Assembly: GCA_011947345.1 (NCBI GenBank)
Contig: JAAVTG010000027.1
Location: forward strand, 1 to 54,046
Length of the DNA: 54,046 nucleotides
Source of the DNA: Phytophthora quininea
Taxonomy: Eukaryota; Oomycota; Peronosporomycetes; Peronosporales; Peronosporaceae
Direction: 5' to 3'
How positions within the stretch are numbered: the stretch's first letter is position 1; each line of letters opens with the position of its first letter. Shown one piece after another: positions 17,467 to 27,779 of the stretch. The translations under genes were made by a program, and so were the position numbers. The notes beneath the pieces are model-generated. The model saw only the letters and a list, made by a program, of their open reading frames with translations. It was not told the DNA's origin and did not search any database.

Positions 17467-20217
17467 CTAGTTTGAACCGTCCAACAAAGTCGAGCACTTC
17501 TCCTTCCACTGGTGTACAGTGTTTCCAGGCGTAACGAAGTATTCCGCCAGCACACGATCAATCTCGCGGTGCAGTGAAAATCCTCGAAAGACCGTCTTGA
17601 CGCCGTCAATGGTCGAATGACTCGCCTGCAATCTCGCCACCGCATCACCAGCCGATAACACGATCGCGTTGAGTTTGCCCTTTAGATCGGCCCCTTGCTC
17701 GCTGGCATTGATATCCTCGAGGCGGGCGATCAAGTGATCGTAGATTTGGCAGGTCACATACTTGGCAGCGTCTCTCTGTTGTAGCGAAAGAGTGTGTTTC
17801 ATCTCTTGAATCGCGGAATCTTCCCGTTTCACTGGAATTGAAACCTCAGGCGACGGAATCACCGCCTTCGGACCATAAGCAAATTGTTTCAGACGCTGGA
17901 CAACCACCAAAATGTGCATCCGCTGGGCTGGATCGAACCTGCACATATCCTCCACTAATTGCCATTGGGCATCCGTGAATTCAGCTGGTCGCGGAGGGAG
18001 CTCTCCCTGTCGCACACGATACCTCACCACTTCATTGTTCAAGTGATTTCCCCACGGCAAAGCCCCGCTCACAGCTTGGATGACACACATACCCAGCGAG
18101 AAAATATCCGAGCTGCAGCTCGTATCGTTACCGTTTAAACATTCCGGGGCCACCCAACGAACTGCCCCCGTCGAAGCACCCTGCTCTGTTGAGTTTAATG
18201 AGGCACTCAGCCCAAAGTCCGTCAACTTTGCCTTGCCGTCGCTGCCCACAAGAATGTTATCGCACTTTAAGTCCCGATGGATGATGCCACGCACGTGAAG
18301 ATACTCGAGTCCCAACGCAGCCTCGTGCAGTTTGTGCCACGCCTCGTCCGGATGGTTCTTTAGATATTTATCCAATGATCCAAGCTTGGCTTCCTCGCAG
18401 ACGAAGAATGGGGCTCCAATGTGGCAACCGCCAAACAACTTCACCACGTGCGGGTGGTTGAGTGCAAACCAAAGGGCTATCTCGTGCTGGAACATTTGGC
18501 GCTGCTCATTCCGATAACTGTCTCGGTCGGGTGCTTCATCCAAGAGCATCCGTTTAACGACCACATCCGAGTTAAGCCACTTGGCTCGCGATACTTCGCC
18601 AAAGCCGCCGCGAGCAAATACTGACTCGTTTTCTAGCTCGTACCATCCAATGAACCACTCTGGAAGAGATTTCAGTACGTCTCCGGATTGGTTGGCGACT
18701 ACCTCGTCATATGCTTTTTGAATTAGGCTGTGTTGGACAGGAGAATAGCTCTCGTTCTGTAGCTCTCGAAACAGCAACGTCACCAACCCCTCCCTCCTGG
18801 CTGGTTGGAGTAGTGTCAGTGTTTGGTCCACCTCAGACACGAACAGATCCAGTTGTCGTGCACGCAACTTTCCCCAGCGCTTATCCAACTCATGATACAG
18901 ATCCGCCGACGAGTCTGCCAAATTAATCAAGCGCTCCAGCTGCTTGCGAAAGAAGTCCAACGATGAGCTGCTCGCGCGACTGGAAGACAGCCGTTGAATA
19001 GCAACATTTGATCGGGAGTATTGCTGCTCGATAGCGTCTTGGATGCTATTGAGAACGTCCAACATATCGTCACACATGTGCTCCGTTATGACGGGGTTTG
19101 AGCCGACGATGCCGTGGCATACAGCTTCTAGAATATCAAACAGCTCGCTGAAGATTTCGTTGTCACAATCGTCAACAATGTCTTGAATATCCTGCAGCTT
19201 CAATTCAATCTCGTCGCTAGGCGTCATTGGTTCTTGCTGGAGTTCGATTTCAGCTTCCTTCTCGACGAAGTGTTTCAATCGGCTGACGGCAGTGGCAATT
19301 GTGCATCGCTCTTCAGCATTGTCGCGACACATTTCGGCTGCCAGGAGTTGACCCTCCTCCTGAATAGCCAGCCCGTCGTAGATGGTAAGAACTTCATCAA
19401 GACATTTCCCAAAATCGAATACATCCGACGCCATTGTTTTCCTTCCAGCGTCAGTCGACACATTTGAAAGCTTGGCTACTTGGTCTCCACCGATTAGTAC
19501 ATTCTCCAGCCGAATGTCTCCGTGGACTACTCTCCGCTCGTGCAGGAATTGCAAACCGAGAGCCGCTTCGTACAAGAGTCGCAAGAAACCTGCTCGGTCA
19601 ATACTATAAATGTTTGGATTTCTTTCGACAAACTCTCGTAAGGATCCACCCGTCATGTGCTCGCACACAAACAAACTGTAGCCTTTGTGTACTGCTCCGT
19701 ACAGTTTTTGAATATTCGGGTGGCGAAGCGAAAACCATCGATCGACCTGCTCCTCGAACGTCACAGCTCTCCCTACACCAGACACCCAGAGCTTGATTGT
19801 CACTTCAGAATCGAGCCATGACCCGAGAAAATCCCCACCGACGTCTCTGGTCGATTCAAAATCGCCAACTTCAATTTCAGTTGCGAAAATATTCCACTCA
19901 GAAGATTCTTGGTCGGAAATCCCTACGCCCAGTTGACCTTGACTAATATATGGCAAAAACAGTTCTTGGACTTGTCTGTGTCCTTGTCGGACAGCATAAT
20001 CTCGGGCTGATCGCTTGGAAATATCAGTTGCTGCAGTGTCGGACTTAAAGGCTAATAGCGACTGCACTATTTCCGCATTTCCCACCTTTGAGGCGAGCAT
20101 GAGTGCAGTTCTACCCTTGTGGTCTTGTGCGTTCACATCACTCCCAAACTGGTCGACTAGCAGCTTCACTACGTCGGCGAGTGCCCCTCCATACTGTATG
20201 GATGCTCCTCGCTGCAA
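17467..20217 (-). CDS. Ankyrin / pseudokinase / protein kinase, C-terminal part
   Basis: A 916-codon open stretch on the minus strand. It starts in the last ankyrin repeats (LLVDQFGSDVNAQDHKGRTALM). A first kinase-like domain at about residues 105-360 has HGD in place of the catalytic HRD (VVHGDIRLENVL) and no DFG, so it is probably a pseudokinase. A second domain at about residues 540-800 has the full set: ARGGFGEV, VVVKRM, HRDLKCDN, DFG and APE; it looks active and TKL-like. A helical region follows. It is the 3' continuation of the ankyrin frame at 20169-21884; the TTG at 20217 is just where the frame opens. The two frames overlap with a one-base shift near 20190. Confidence 0.85.
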   Translation of the reverse strand: MQRGASIQYGGALADVVKLLVDQFGSDVNAQDHKGRTALMLASKVGNAEIVQSLLAFKSDTAATDISKRSARDYAVRQGHRQVQELFLPYISQGQLGVGISDQESSEWNIFATEIEVGDFESTRDVGGDFLGSWLDSEVTIKLWVSGVGRAVTFEEQVDRWFSLRHPNIQKLYGAVHKGYSLFVCEHMTGGSLREFVERNPNIYSIDRAGFLRLLYEAALGLQFLHERRVVHGDIRLENVLIGGDQVAKLSNVSTDAGRKTMASDVFDFGKCLDEVLTIYDGLAIQEEGQLLAAEMCRDNAEERCTIATAVSRLKHFVEKEAEIELQQEPMTPSDEIELKLQDIQDIVDDCDNEIFSELFDILEAVCHGIVGSNPVITEHMCDDMLDVLNSIQDAIEQQYSRSNVAIQRLSSSRASSSSLDFFRKQLERLINLADSSADLYHELDKRWGKLRARQLDLFVSEVDQTLTLLQPARREGLVTLLFRELQNESYSPVQHSLIQKAYDEVVANQSGDVLKSLPEWFIGWYELENESVFARGGFGEVSRAKWLNSDVVVKRMLLDEAPDRDSYRNEQRQMFQHEIALWFALNHPHVVKLFGGCHIGAPFFVCEEAKLGSLDKYLKNHPDEAWHKLHEAALGLEYLHVRGIIHRDLKCDNILVGSDGKAKLTDFGLSASLNSTEQGASTGAVRWVAPECLNGNDTSCSSDIFSLGMCVIQAVSGALPWGNHLNNEVVRYRVRQGELPPRPAEFTDAQWQLVEDMCRFDPAQRMHILVVVQRLKQFAYGPKAVIPSPEVSIPVKREDSAIQEMKHTLSLQQRDAAKYVTCQIYDHLIARLEDINASEQGADLKGKLNAIVLSAGDAVARLQASHSTIDGVKTVFRGFSLHREIDRVLAEYFVTPGNTVHQWKEKCSTLLDGSN

Positions 20218-21967
20218 AGATGCATCAGTACCGTCCGCTTATCGTTGTCTACAGCGTTCGCGTCTGCGCCGAGTTGCTCCGCCAAAATCTTGACAAACGC
20301 TGCTTCCGCGTTCTCGGATCGACAGAGATGCATCAGAGCTGTTCTTCCGCGTTTATCCGCCGCATTGACGTCTGCACCGAGATCGACTACCAGAAGTTTT
20401 ACGTCGTCGGCGTTGGCCTTTTCAGAGCAGCAGAGATGCATTAAAGGAGATCTTCCGATATCGTCTGCATCGTTGATGTTGGCTCCTAGTTCCGTCACCA
20501 AGAAGTTCACGGCGTCTGACCCAATTCCCTTTATTTGACAGAGCTTCATCAACAGTGTTCGTCCTTCATTGTCGTGTTTGTTGACATCCGCTCCCAGGCT
20601 CTCCACCAATACCCTGAGAAGTCCCCAGTTGCCTCCTTTGCAAGCATGTATCAAGACGGTCCACCCATTCTTATCGACCGCATTGGTGTTTGCTCGACAG
20701 TCTTTCACAATAGCCTTGACAGTCTTGATAGCGTCAGCCTCGACGGATCTCCTCCGACACAAGTACATCAAAGCAGTCCTTCCATAATGATCCGCTGCAT
20801 CAACCTCCGCTCCAAGATTTACGAACAGCTTGACAATCTCGGCGTTAGTCTGTCCCGAGCTAGCGAGATGCATCAAAGCAGTCCATCCGTTCATGTCTGT
20901 GGCGTTCACATCAACCCCAAGATTTGCCACCAAGAGCTTCACAACGTCCGCTTGAGGCTTCCCACAGCAATGCTGCATCAGCACCGTCCAGCCATTGGCA
21001 TTAACTGCGTTGACATCGACACCGAAATCTTCCACAAGAAGCCTCACAACGTTCGTGTCGATGTCGGGTGCTTGGCACAGAGTCATTAACGGCAGCCAGC
21101 CACGCTTCTTGCCAGTCACATCGGCACCATGTCTGGCGAACAACTTCACAATATCGACGTTCACCTTCCCAGATTGGCACATAAGTTTGAACGCGGTCAT
21201 TCCAGAGTCATCCACCGGCTCAACGTCAGCTCCAAAGTCCTCAACGAGAAGCCTAAGAACATCTTCGTCAGCTGCTGCCTGACATAGATACATCAATGCC
21301 GTTCTTCCTGCGCTGTCTGCTGCGTTAACTTGAGCTCCATGTTCAACCAGCAGCTTCACCGTACCCATGTCAACCATTCCAGACCCACACAGACTCATCA
21401 ATGGCGTTCTGCCATCTCGGTTGACTGCGTTGACAGCCGCCCCCAGCTCTACAAGGCGTCGGATAGCGTCGCTACCAGCGCTCTCCGAGCCGCAGAGTAG
21501 CATCAGCGCAGTGGTGCCGTCCATCCCTTGCACAGCAGTCTCGATCTCGAGCTGCTCTGATCGCTCCGGCAGCTTCCCCACATCCACGGCAGCTCCAGCC
21601 TCAGCGAGCCAAAGCGCCACATCCACATGGCCATTCACAGCAGCGATCCACAAAGGGGAACTGCCGTAGCTAGAGATAGCGTTTATATCCGCACCTTTGT
21701 TCACGAGCAGCTTGACAATCTCGAGATGGCCCCACAGAGCTGCATACATCAAGGCCGGCCCTCCTTGCGCATCTCTCTTGTCGATTGCTGCCCCTTGCTC
21801 TAGCAGAAGCTGCACCACCTCCTCCTGACCATACTCACTCGCAAACATCAGCGCCGTCCTCCCGTAGGCATCCGCAGCATCCAAAGCTGCTCCTTCCCCA
21901 CCAACCGCCGAACTTCCTCCATCTCACCCCTTACACAAACCCCAAACAATTCCATCGCAATGAGCAT
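20169..21967 (-). CDS. Ankyrin-repeat N-terminal part of the same kinase gene
   Basis: About 17 ankyrin repeats of the type GRTALMHLC...VKLLV-LGADVNA. The likely start is ATG 21967 (or 21922). From there MEEVRRLVGK reads correctly, then a one-base shift in GGGGAAGG near 21895 moves into the main frame, which is open from 21884 to 20169. A second shift near 20190 (around GGAGGGGC) leads into the kinase part. The whole gene would code for about 1490 residues with no intron needed; the overlap segment is too short to be an intron. Ankyrin repeats probably recruit partners for the kinase. Confidence 0.82.
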
Positions 21968-22399
21968 CGCAATGAACTGACGAAGTCATCGTGAAGTAGA
22001 TCTCGGTGGTGGAATAATAAGAACCGGATTTCAGAAATATTTCCAGAACGAGACCAAACTTGCAGCAAAAATTTACCTCTGGACACCTCAATAGAAGAGC
22101 GTTTTCCGGGATATAACCTGTAGCCTTTGTGTACTGTACTTGTATATGCGTAGCTGTGTGCAAACACCCGCACAGACTCTCTCACACGAAAACCAGTGGT
22201 CAGTAACCAGTCCCCAATTCCACATAGAGAACGTGAAAAGCGGCGACGTCTTCGGAAGCAAGTCAAGGTTTAAGTCGGCTATCGTGGGCAAGGCTGTTGA
22301 GAAAACTGTGCAGTGCTGTTCCCTCTTAACAACAAGACTCGTGTCAAGGCAGTCTGTAGTGGAGGTGGCTGTCAGTTCTTTCTGAACGCCTGAATCACT
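21968..22399. other. Intergenic, nothing recognised
   Basis: Short open frames only. It would contain the promoter of the minus-strand ankyrin-kinase gene. No repeat or RNA gene seen. Confidence 0.4.
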
Positions 22400-22640
22400 T
22401 TGGAGGGGAGGCTCATACAACTTCCTGCGATAGTGTACATTCTTGCGGGCCTTAAATACCTGAAGAACAAAGGGGTTTTGGCTGACAGAGTTTGCAGAGA
22501 CTGTTGCACGGGATTACGTCTCCGTTCGACCGGCAGACCTGGTTGCCAGTGCAAGAACTTCTCGTGGTCTGCACATCAGCTACAATTAAGCACACCGAGC
22601 GCTACATTTTTTCGTGACAAACAACTTGAGTCCAGTGAAA
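22400..22640 (+). pseudogene. Possible transposase zinc-ribbon fragment
   Basis: In one frame VCRDCCTGLRLRSTGRPGCQC followed by SATFFRDKQL resembles the N-terminal zinc ribbon of ISXO2/IS1595 (Merlin-like) transposases: two Cys pairs, then a G/A-TFF box. No DDE core is found next to it. The call is inference from a short pattern. The frame stays open to 22849 without other recognisable content. Confidence 0.28.
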
Positions 22641-22849
22641 GCAACTATGATTTGGTCACTCCATGGCTACACACTATGGTAAGTGCCAATCATGGTTCGG
22701 TGTACGACGTTGTGGAGAGATACAACAAGCTAATTGCAGCATTGTTGGCGCTGCATAACTGGGTGGTAGGTGGCTGTGGTGTTGGAGAACACGCAAAATC
22801 GTCAAGTTTGGCTTCCTCGCAATACACACAACAAATTCGCCGAGTCTAA

Positions 22850-23589
22850 GGTCGGCGACTCTGTGTGGCCTGCACTAAGGTTGTCCCTTCGCGATTCGGC
22901 CCTTCCGGAACAGCGGTGGAATTGATCCGCAGTCGCCAGCTACCAAATCTCTCCAGAGGCCTGCCTGAGCTTAGTAGATTCCGTTTCTCAACCCTGTGAC
23001 CTCACACCAAAGGATGGACGTCGGCGCGCGAGCGATTTTACAGGTCACCGAGCGCAGCGTACGCCCGACTAGAAGATTAACGACGTTCTGGGTTAGAGAC
23101 CCGTCGACTCGCCAAGTTAACGAGATTTGTCTTCGCTGGTAGCGGGAAATGCCCTTCCCCGGGCTGACCTTAACTCTTGGCGCTACCAGTCGCTTTCCCT
23201 ACAAGCTATGCCTCTCAGGGAACGACGGCAGACATCCAGCCCGTGCAGAGACTGACCGGAAGAGTGTGCACTTGTCTAGAACTTGGAAAAATCTGCTCTG
23301 TTAGTTATATCGTATCCTTCTGTGGAAACTCTAAGGGGTTTCCGTTTCCTATCCTTTCTATACAAATATGCAATGAAATGGCCCGTTACTACTCCTACCT
23401 TGCCCGCGGTGACCTCTGCCACAACGGCTCTTCGCCCCCTGCGACCCTTCGTGGCCAAAGATCTTCGGCTCGCCAAGTCGAAGTCGATCCCTCGCCAAGT
23501 CGAGGTGAACCCTTCGCCAAGTCTGGCCAGACTCGACTGGACTTCGCTGAGTCGGATAAGACCGACTCGCTGAGTCTTCTTAAGTCACA
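22850..23589. other. Repeat-like non-coding region
   Basis: GC-rich sequence with an inverted pair CGCTGGTAGCG (23135-23145 area) and GGCGCTACCAG (about 23178-23190), and three spaced copies of TCGCCAAGTC between 23468 and 23525. It looks like part of a decayed element, perhaps an LTR or the end of the MULE that follows. I cannot assign it. Confidence 0.35.
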
Positions 23590-24740
23590 TTCGCCAACTG
23601 TGTACCAAACACTGTTCGCTGACTTAGTGGCTGACCGCCTGAGCCATGGCATATGCCAGAACGGAGGGACGCTTTTCTTAGCTTCAATGTTGAGTGCCAA
23701 CCACGAGATCGTTATTGCTGCGGCTGGGATAGTGCCTGGGGAAGATGGGAAGTGGTGGAGATGGTTTGTGAACAAGTTGAAATCCAGCACTCCTTTGTTC
23801 GAGAGCAACGTCGTCTCCATAATGAGTGATCGAGAAAAGGGTTTGTCTGGAGCTGTCGAATCTGAACTTCCAGGTATACCGCACAGCTATTCTTTATTTC
23901 ACAGCAAGAAGAACGTGAAGACAGAGTACAATACTGACTTGCATGGGAACATGCACAATCTCACATAATGTCTTGATAATAACTATGCCCTCGAACTCTA
24001 TGGAGATTGGGAAGAAATCAACGCCGATGCAACAGGGTATCTTAAAGGTAATATGTACGACATTTGCAGCGTGTTGCGGGAACCTAACGCGGAGCTTTAA
24101 TGTGCGCTATAGCTTTCGACTAATGTGTTCATGGTGTGTAACAGATATTAGTGATAGTTGTTGGATCAGCCATTCTTTTCCCCGACCTCGTTTTGATTAA
24201 GTGACATCTAACATCGCCGAAAGCTCTAACAGTTGGTTACAACCGGAACGGAAGACCACATGGCTACAGTGCCTAGTAGGTTTGGAGCGGCGAAACCAGA
24301 AACAGCGCTATGAGAAGCGCTTAGAATACGAAAGACTCGATGGCGAGTACGTGCCATGGGTCGTCGCTCGCATCAACGTCATGGCGCATGAAGCGAGGAA
24401 GAGATTGGTTTCACGCAGTTTGACCCACATCATAGAGGTCTTGCGAGGCTTTTCTAACTCGTACGCGGTTGTCGGCCTAGAACGGCAGACCTGTTCTTGT
24501 CAACGATGGCAAGAACTTCAGTATCCCTGCATCCATGCATGCGAGGGGATACTGTTCAAGAAACAGGACCCAATGCAGTACATCTCGTTATACTACAAGG
24601 TTGATCGACAGCTTGATGTGTATCAACCAGGATCGACCCCAGTTGATATCGCTACGTTAATGAACGACGGAACAAAGGCATCTAAACCGAAGGCGCGGCG
24701 TGGCAGACCGAAAGGGATCAGAATTCGTAACAGCTCCTAA
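23590..24740 (+). pseudogene. MULE (Mutator-like) transposase, degenerate, with SWIM finger and AT-hook
   Basis: The first frame (to 23968) has the MULE core: AAAGIVPGEDGKWWRWFVNKLK and IMSDREKGL, the second catalytic Asp region. The first Asp motif, normally DGT, appears as GGTLFL. After broken sequence at 23970-24200 the second frame (24201-24740) carries IAESSNSWL, a SWIM zinc finger (CSCQ...PCIHACEG) and a C-terminal AT-hook (RRGRPKG). This is the usual order: DDE core, C2 region, SWIM, tail. It would cut and paste DNA between long inverted repeats, which I could not find. The interruption near 24000 makes it non-functional. Confidence 0.82.
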
Positions 24741-25035
24741 TATCTGAGCGTAAACTCTCCACGATGTGCGGAAAAGATGGTCACAACGAACGAACATGTA
24801 TCTGGCGACAGAAAGCACACCCGAAAGCACCCCAGGACAATGTAGTGGTGTAAGGCACCGCTTTGTAGGACAATGTCAATACGTATGGTGTACATATTCC
24901 ATAATGCATAGGGGTCCCTATCGTGTAGCCATTTCGGAACACATGGCGATACTGTACTGTGAAGAGTGTATACACGTTAGTATACTTATGTGCGATGCAT
25001 TTACTTATGTTAGGTACACGATGTACATTTGACAC
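24741..25035. other. Flank of the MULE, nothing recognised
   Basis: No coding content and no recognisable terminal inverted repeat. Confidence 0.3.
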
Positions 25036-25437
25036 GTGTCGTTCACTACTCATTGGCAAAGCAGCAGTCATGACACAACAAGCGACTGGGGTGTTCTGGA
25101 TCTTCCCAGGGTGTCCCCGTGGGACGTCTCTTTCAAGCATCTGCTCCCTGGGGAGACATACTCTACACGCCATTGCGACATGTACGCGCGTGCTGTGATG
25201 GGCTCCGATCTGCTGGACACGCCCACCGGTTCACAGCTGTACTTGATGGGCCTGCTGAAGAAAAATAACACCGAGATGGTAACCGTAAACAGGCTTTTGG
25301 CCTATATAGAGAGCCTCCTCGGCAGCCGAAGCGACGTCGAAGAGGACAAGGACGACGTCGACGAAGAACACGAAGGGATCAAGAATCCCTCCAAGATGAT
25401 GCGTCGCCAGCTCCAGCTCCAGAGTTTCAGTGACTGA
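25036..25437 (+). CDS. Hypothetical protein, acidic C-terminal half
   Basis: An open frame of 133 residues ending TGA. The frame opens at a TTG rather than a clear ATG. It contains a helix-prone segment (LLKKNNTEMVTVNRLLAYIESLL) followed by a strongly acidic run (DVEEDKDDVDEE). No family recognised. It sits between the MULE and other element remains, so it may be a fragment of a transposon accessory ORF. Codon bias was not evaluated, and it could be spurious. Confidence 0.3.
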   Translation: MSFTTHWQSSSHDTTSDWGVLDLPRVSPWDVSFKHLLPGETYSTRHCDMYARAVMGSDLLDTPTGSQLYLMGLLKKNNTEMVTVNRLLAYIESLLGSRSDVEEDKDDVDEEHEGIKNPSKMMRRQLQLQSFSD

Positions 25438-25504
25438 GTCTCCTCGCCCACCGAAAAAGCGCGCGCCGTGCTCGCGGTAGTCGGGAACTGAGCAACCTTC
25501 TGGG

Positions 25505-25846
25505 TTAAAGCACTAATAAATCGCTGTCGCAGCCGGTGGTAGGTGTAGTTGTTGTTGCGACCGCGACTACTCTTGTAGTTGTCGAGGCAATTGCTGGCAC
25601 GCCTGCCACACTTCCAGCCAGACGGAGCGCCGAAATCGTAACGGCGCCAAAGGCCGAAGTTGCATTACCAGCCGCTGCGGCCTGGGCTCTCTCTTCCCGA
25701 ATCCCTCTACGGAGTCGGTATAAAGCCGACCGTAGGTTGGCTTTCCTCCTCTTCGTGGCTGCTTCACTCGCGTCTCCATCGTCAAGTGTCGCATACGCCT
25801 CGTAAACTTCTTCCTCGTTTTGAAATTTGCGCTTTCTGGGCGCCAT
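25505..25846 (-). CDS. Hypothetical basic protein
   Basis: From ATG 25846 the frame gives 113 residues: a basic start (MAPRKRKF), an acidic helix, a Lys/Arg-rich helical stretch (TKRRKANLRSALYRLRRG) and an Ala/Thr-rich tail. The upstream ATG at 25912 would add a hydrophobic leader but places a nuclear-localisation-like sequence after it, so I prefer 25846. It resembles the DNA-binding start of a transposon ORF, but I recognise no family. Confidence 0.35.
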   Translation of the reverse strand: MAPRKRKFQNEEEVYEAYATLDDGDASEAATKRRKANLRSALYRLRRGIREERAQAAAAGNATSAFGAVTISALRLAGSVAGVPAIASTTTRVVAVATTTTPTTGCDSDLLVL

Positions 25847-25912
25847 GACCACTAACACCACAAATACGAAGGTTAATACGACACTAAAGACGTGTTTTAG
25901 ACACAGGAACAA

Positions 25913-27779
25913 AAGATTTGCTTGTTAGAGACGATCTTGGAGTGGTAGCGGCTACAGACCAGAAGAACACGGGACTCACTCCCTTCCACTGCCCAATTGT
26001 CCAAAGAATACTTCGCCACAGCTGGACGGCTCGATATATCAGCCAGTCCAAGCACAGACAGCACTCTACACGACGGTAAGAGATTTCATCAGCCAGGTTC
26101 TGCTCCGATGTTTTTTTTCTTCTTTTCTTTTTTGTTTGTGCCCTCCCTTGTGTGCTTTCCGCCTTTAAGCACGTCTGCAATTGCGTGCCGCGTCTCAATT
26201 CCTTAGGAGACGCAGCGGCAGACCTTGTGCTAAAGCGAAAGCTACCCGCCACTCTTTGTTGCGTTCATGCGCGGTCACTTCCTTTGTTGACGGGTAGCGT
26301 GTGCTCAATGCCACTGGGTTATTCACGTCAGGTAATGAACCTTTTTGGTTGTGTAGGGGTAAACCATCGGGATTTTTATCGTCGGAGCGTCCACTGGCAT
26401 CATAGACGTCGAAGAATCGTGTAAAGCGCTACTGCGCTTAAGCCAACCAATAGTTCGTGCCATCCGGTCGTAGTGTAGGAGTTCCTCGGTCATATAGGCA
26501 AAACCCACTGGCCTTGATCCCTCCATACAGCCGTAGATAGCCACCACCGGTGTTTGTATGGATTTTGCCTCCGCCGCGGCACAGAGGCACCAAACGGGTG
26601 TTTCCACCCGAAGGGCCGGCCCCACTCACGACGACTGGGTTCGAGCCCCGAGGAGAGGCAGACGGCTCGGCCAAGCCGGCTTTTATCGTCGTTTGTGCAG
26701 CTCCTGACCCCGGATTGGGTATGAGACTTCCCACGAAGCTTGCGGGCTAACAATGGTGCCTCAGCGTCGGGCCCGAAGGTTTTAGTGGCGGCGGAGTGAG
26801 CTTAAGCGTTGTAGACGCTGGCGGGTGCCGGTTGCGACCTTTCGGCTTCCTATAAAGCGTTTATAAACACTTCTTTATTAAGATTTTAGAAAAAACTTAG
26901 TTTGCGACCCCGTTCCCGCTGCTCAGCTAGGGAGCGTCGCGAAGGTACTAGTCGTTTTAGGAAATTAGCGGTGCAAAGCATGGGACCTACAGTTCTAAAT
27001 GTAATCATTGCCAGATAACCAAATCTGGCAAACATAAATTTAGAAATGTTGTCGATATCAGAGGGGACTGCCTGGCATCTACGCGCTCATTGGGGTCATT
27101 CTCACCCACTACAACGGACCCCGAGCTCCTAAAGGACGACCCCTTTAACCCCCACAGAGGCGACCAGCCCTCGCTCCTAATCCCACACAAATACACCTCG
27201 GCCGCCCTGAAGGTACCAGTTATCCCAACAGGAGGAACTCTCGACAAGTCCAAATTTGTTTTTATTAGTACAATACCATGTAGTCCTGCCCAGTCGCTGT
27301 CCTGTCGCCGTCCCCCGCTCGCTGCCCGTCCCAGGAATCGCCGCGCTCCTCGCTCGCTTGGTCCGGCTGCTTGCTCTTGAGAAGTGCGTTCGAAATTCGG
27401 CCTGATACCGCCTCCCGCTAAAGTACGAAGTCGCTACCGTAGGTTCCATGACGTTCTAGACAGTTCTCCGCACACAATATATATAATTTAATGACGATAG
27501 GTAGGATGCAGGCAAAAGGGCGGGAAAATGACGGACGGACAGACCACAGACACACGGACAGCGTGCTGCCTTATTACGCCGCAAAATGTCAGGAAATTTG
27601 TGTCTAGTGCTTCTTCGCACTACATATAATCTTTTATATATAGTGCTGTGGTTATGAAACACAACAGCTTTCTCGGGACGTCCGTCCTGACGAAAAATGG
27701 CAATCGAAATCGACCACTTACTGCTATTAGAGGAAGAAGTGACGAACGACCGTGCAAGCACAATCTCATTAAGTTCTCG
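25913..27779. other. Non-coding, probable decayed retroelement sequence
   Basis: No protein domain in six frames. 26560-26960 is GC-rich and, on the minus strand, has AATAAAG near 26875 and a start like TGTTAGCCCG near 26755, features that would fit an LTR. An 8-base perfect hairpin TGCCAGAT/ATCTGGCA lies at 27009-27030. A pyrimidine tract is at 26110-26145. None of this is enough to name an element. Confidence 0.35.
27009..27030. repeat. Small perfect hairpin
   Basis: TGCCAGAT, 6-base spacer AACCAA, ATCTGGCA. Function unknown; it may be part of a mobile-element end. Confidence 0.6.

Noticed and set aside
20150..20240. A short intron to join the ankyrin and kinase frames
   Set aside because: The only GT...AG pair in the overlap spans about 26 bases, too short next to the 52-69 base introns seen elsewhere in the window; a one-base shift is simpler.
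26625..26660. A GGTTCGAGCCCC box resembling a tRNA T-arm or pol III B box
   Set aside because: No matching A box, acceptor stem or five-base T stem around it, so not a tRNA; too little to call a SINE.
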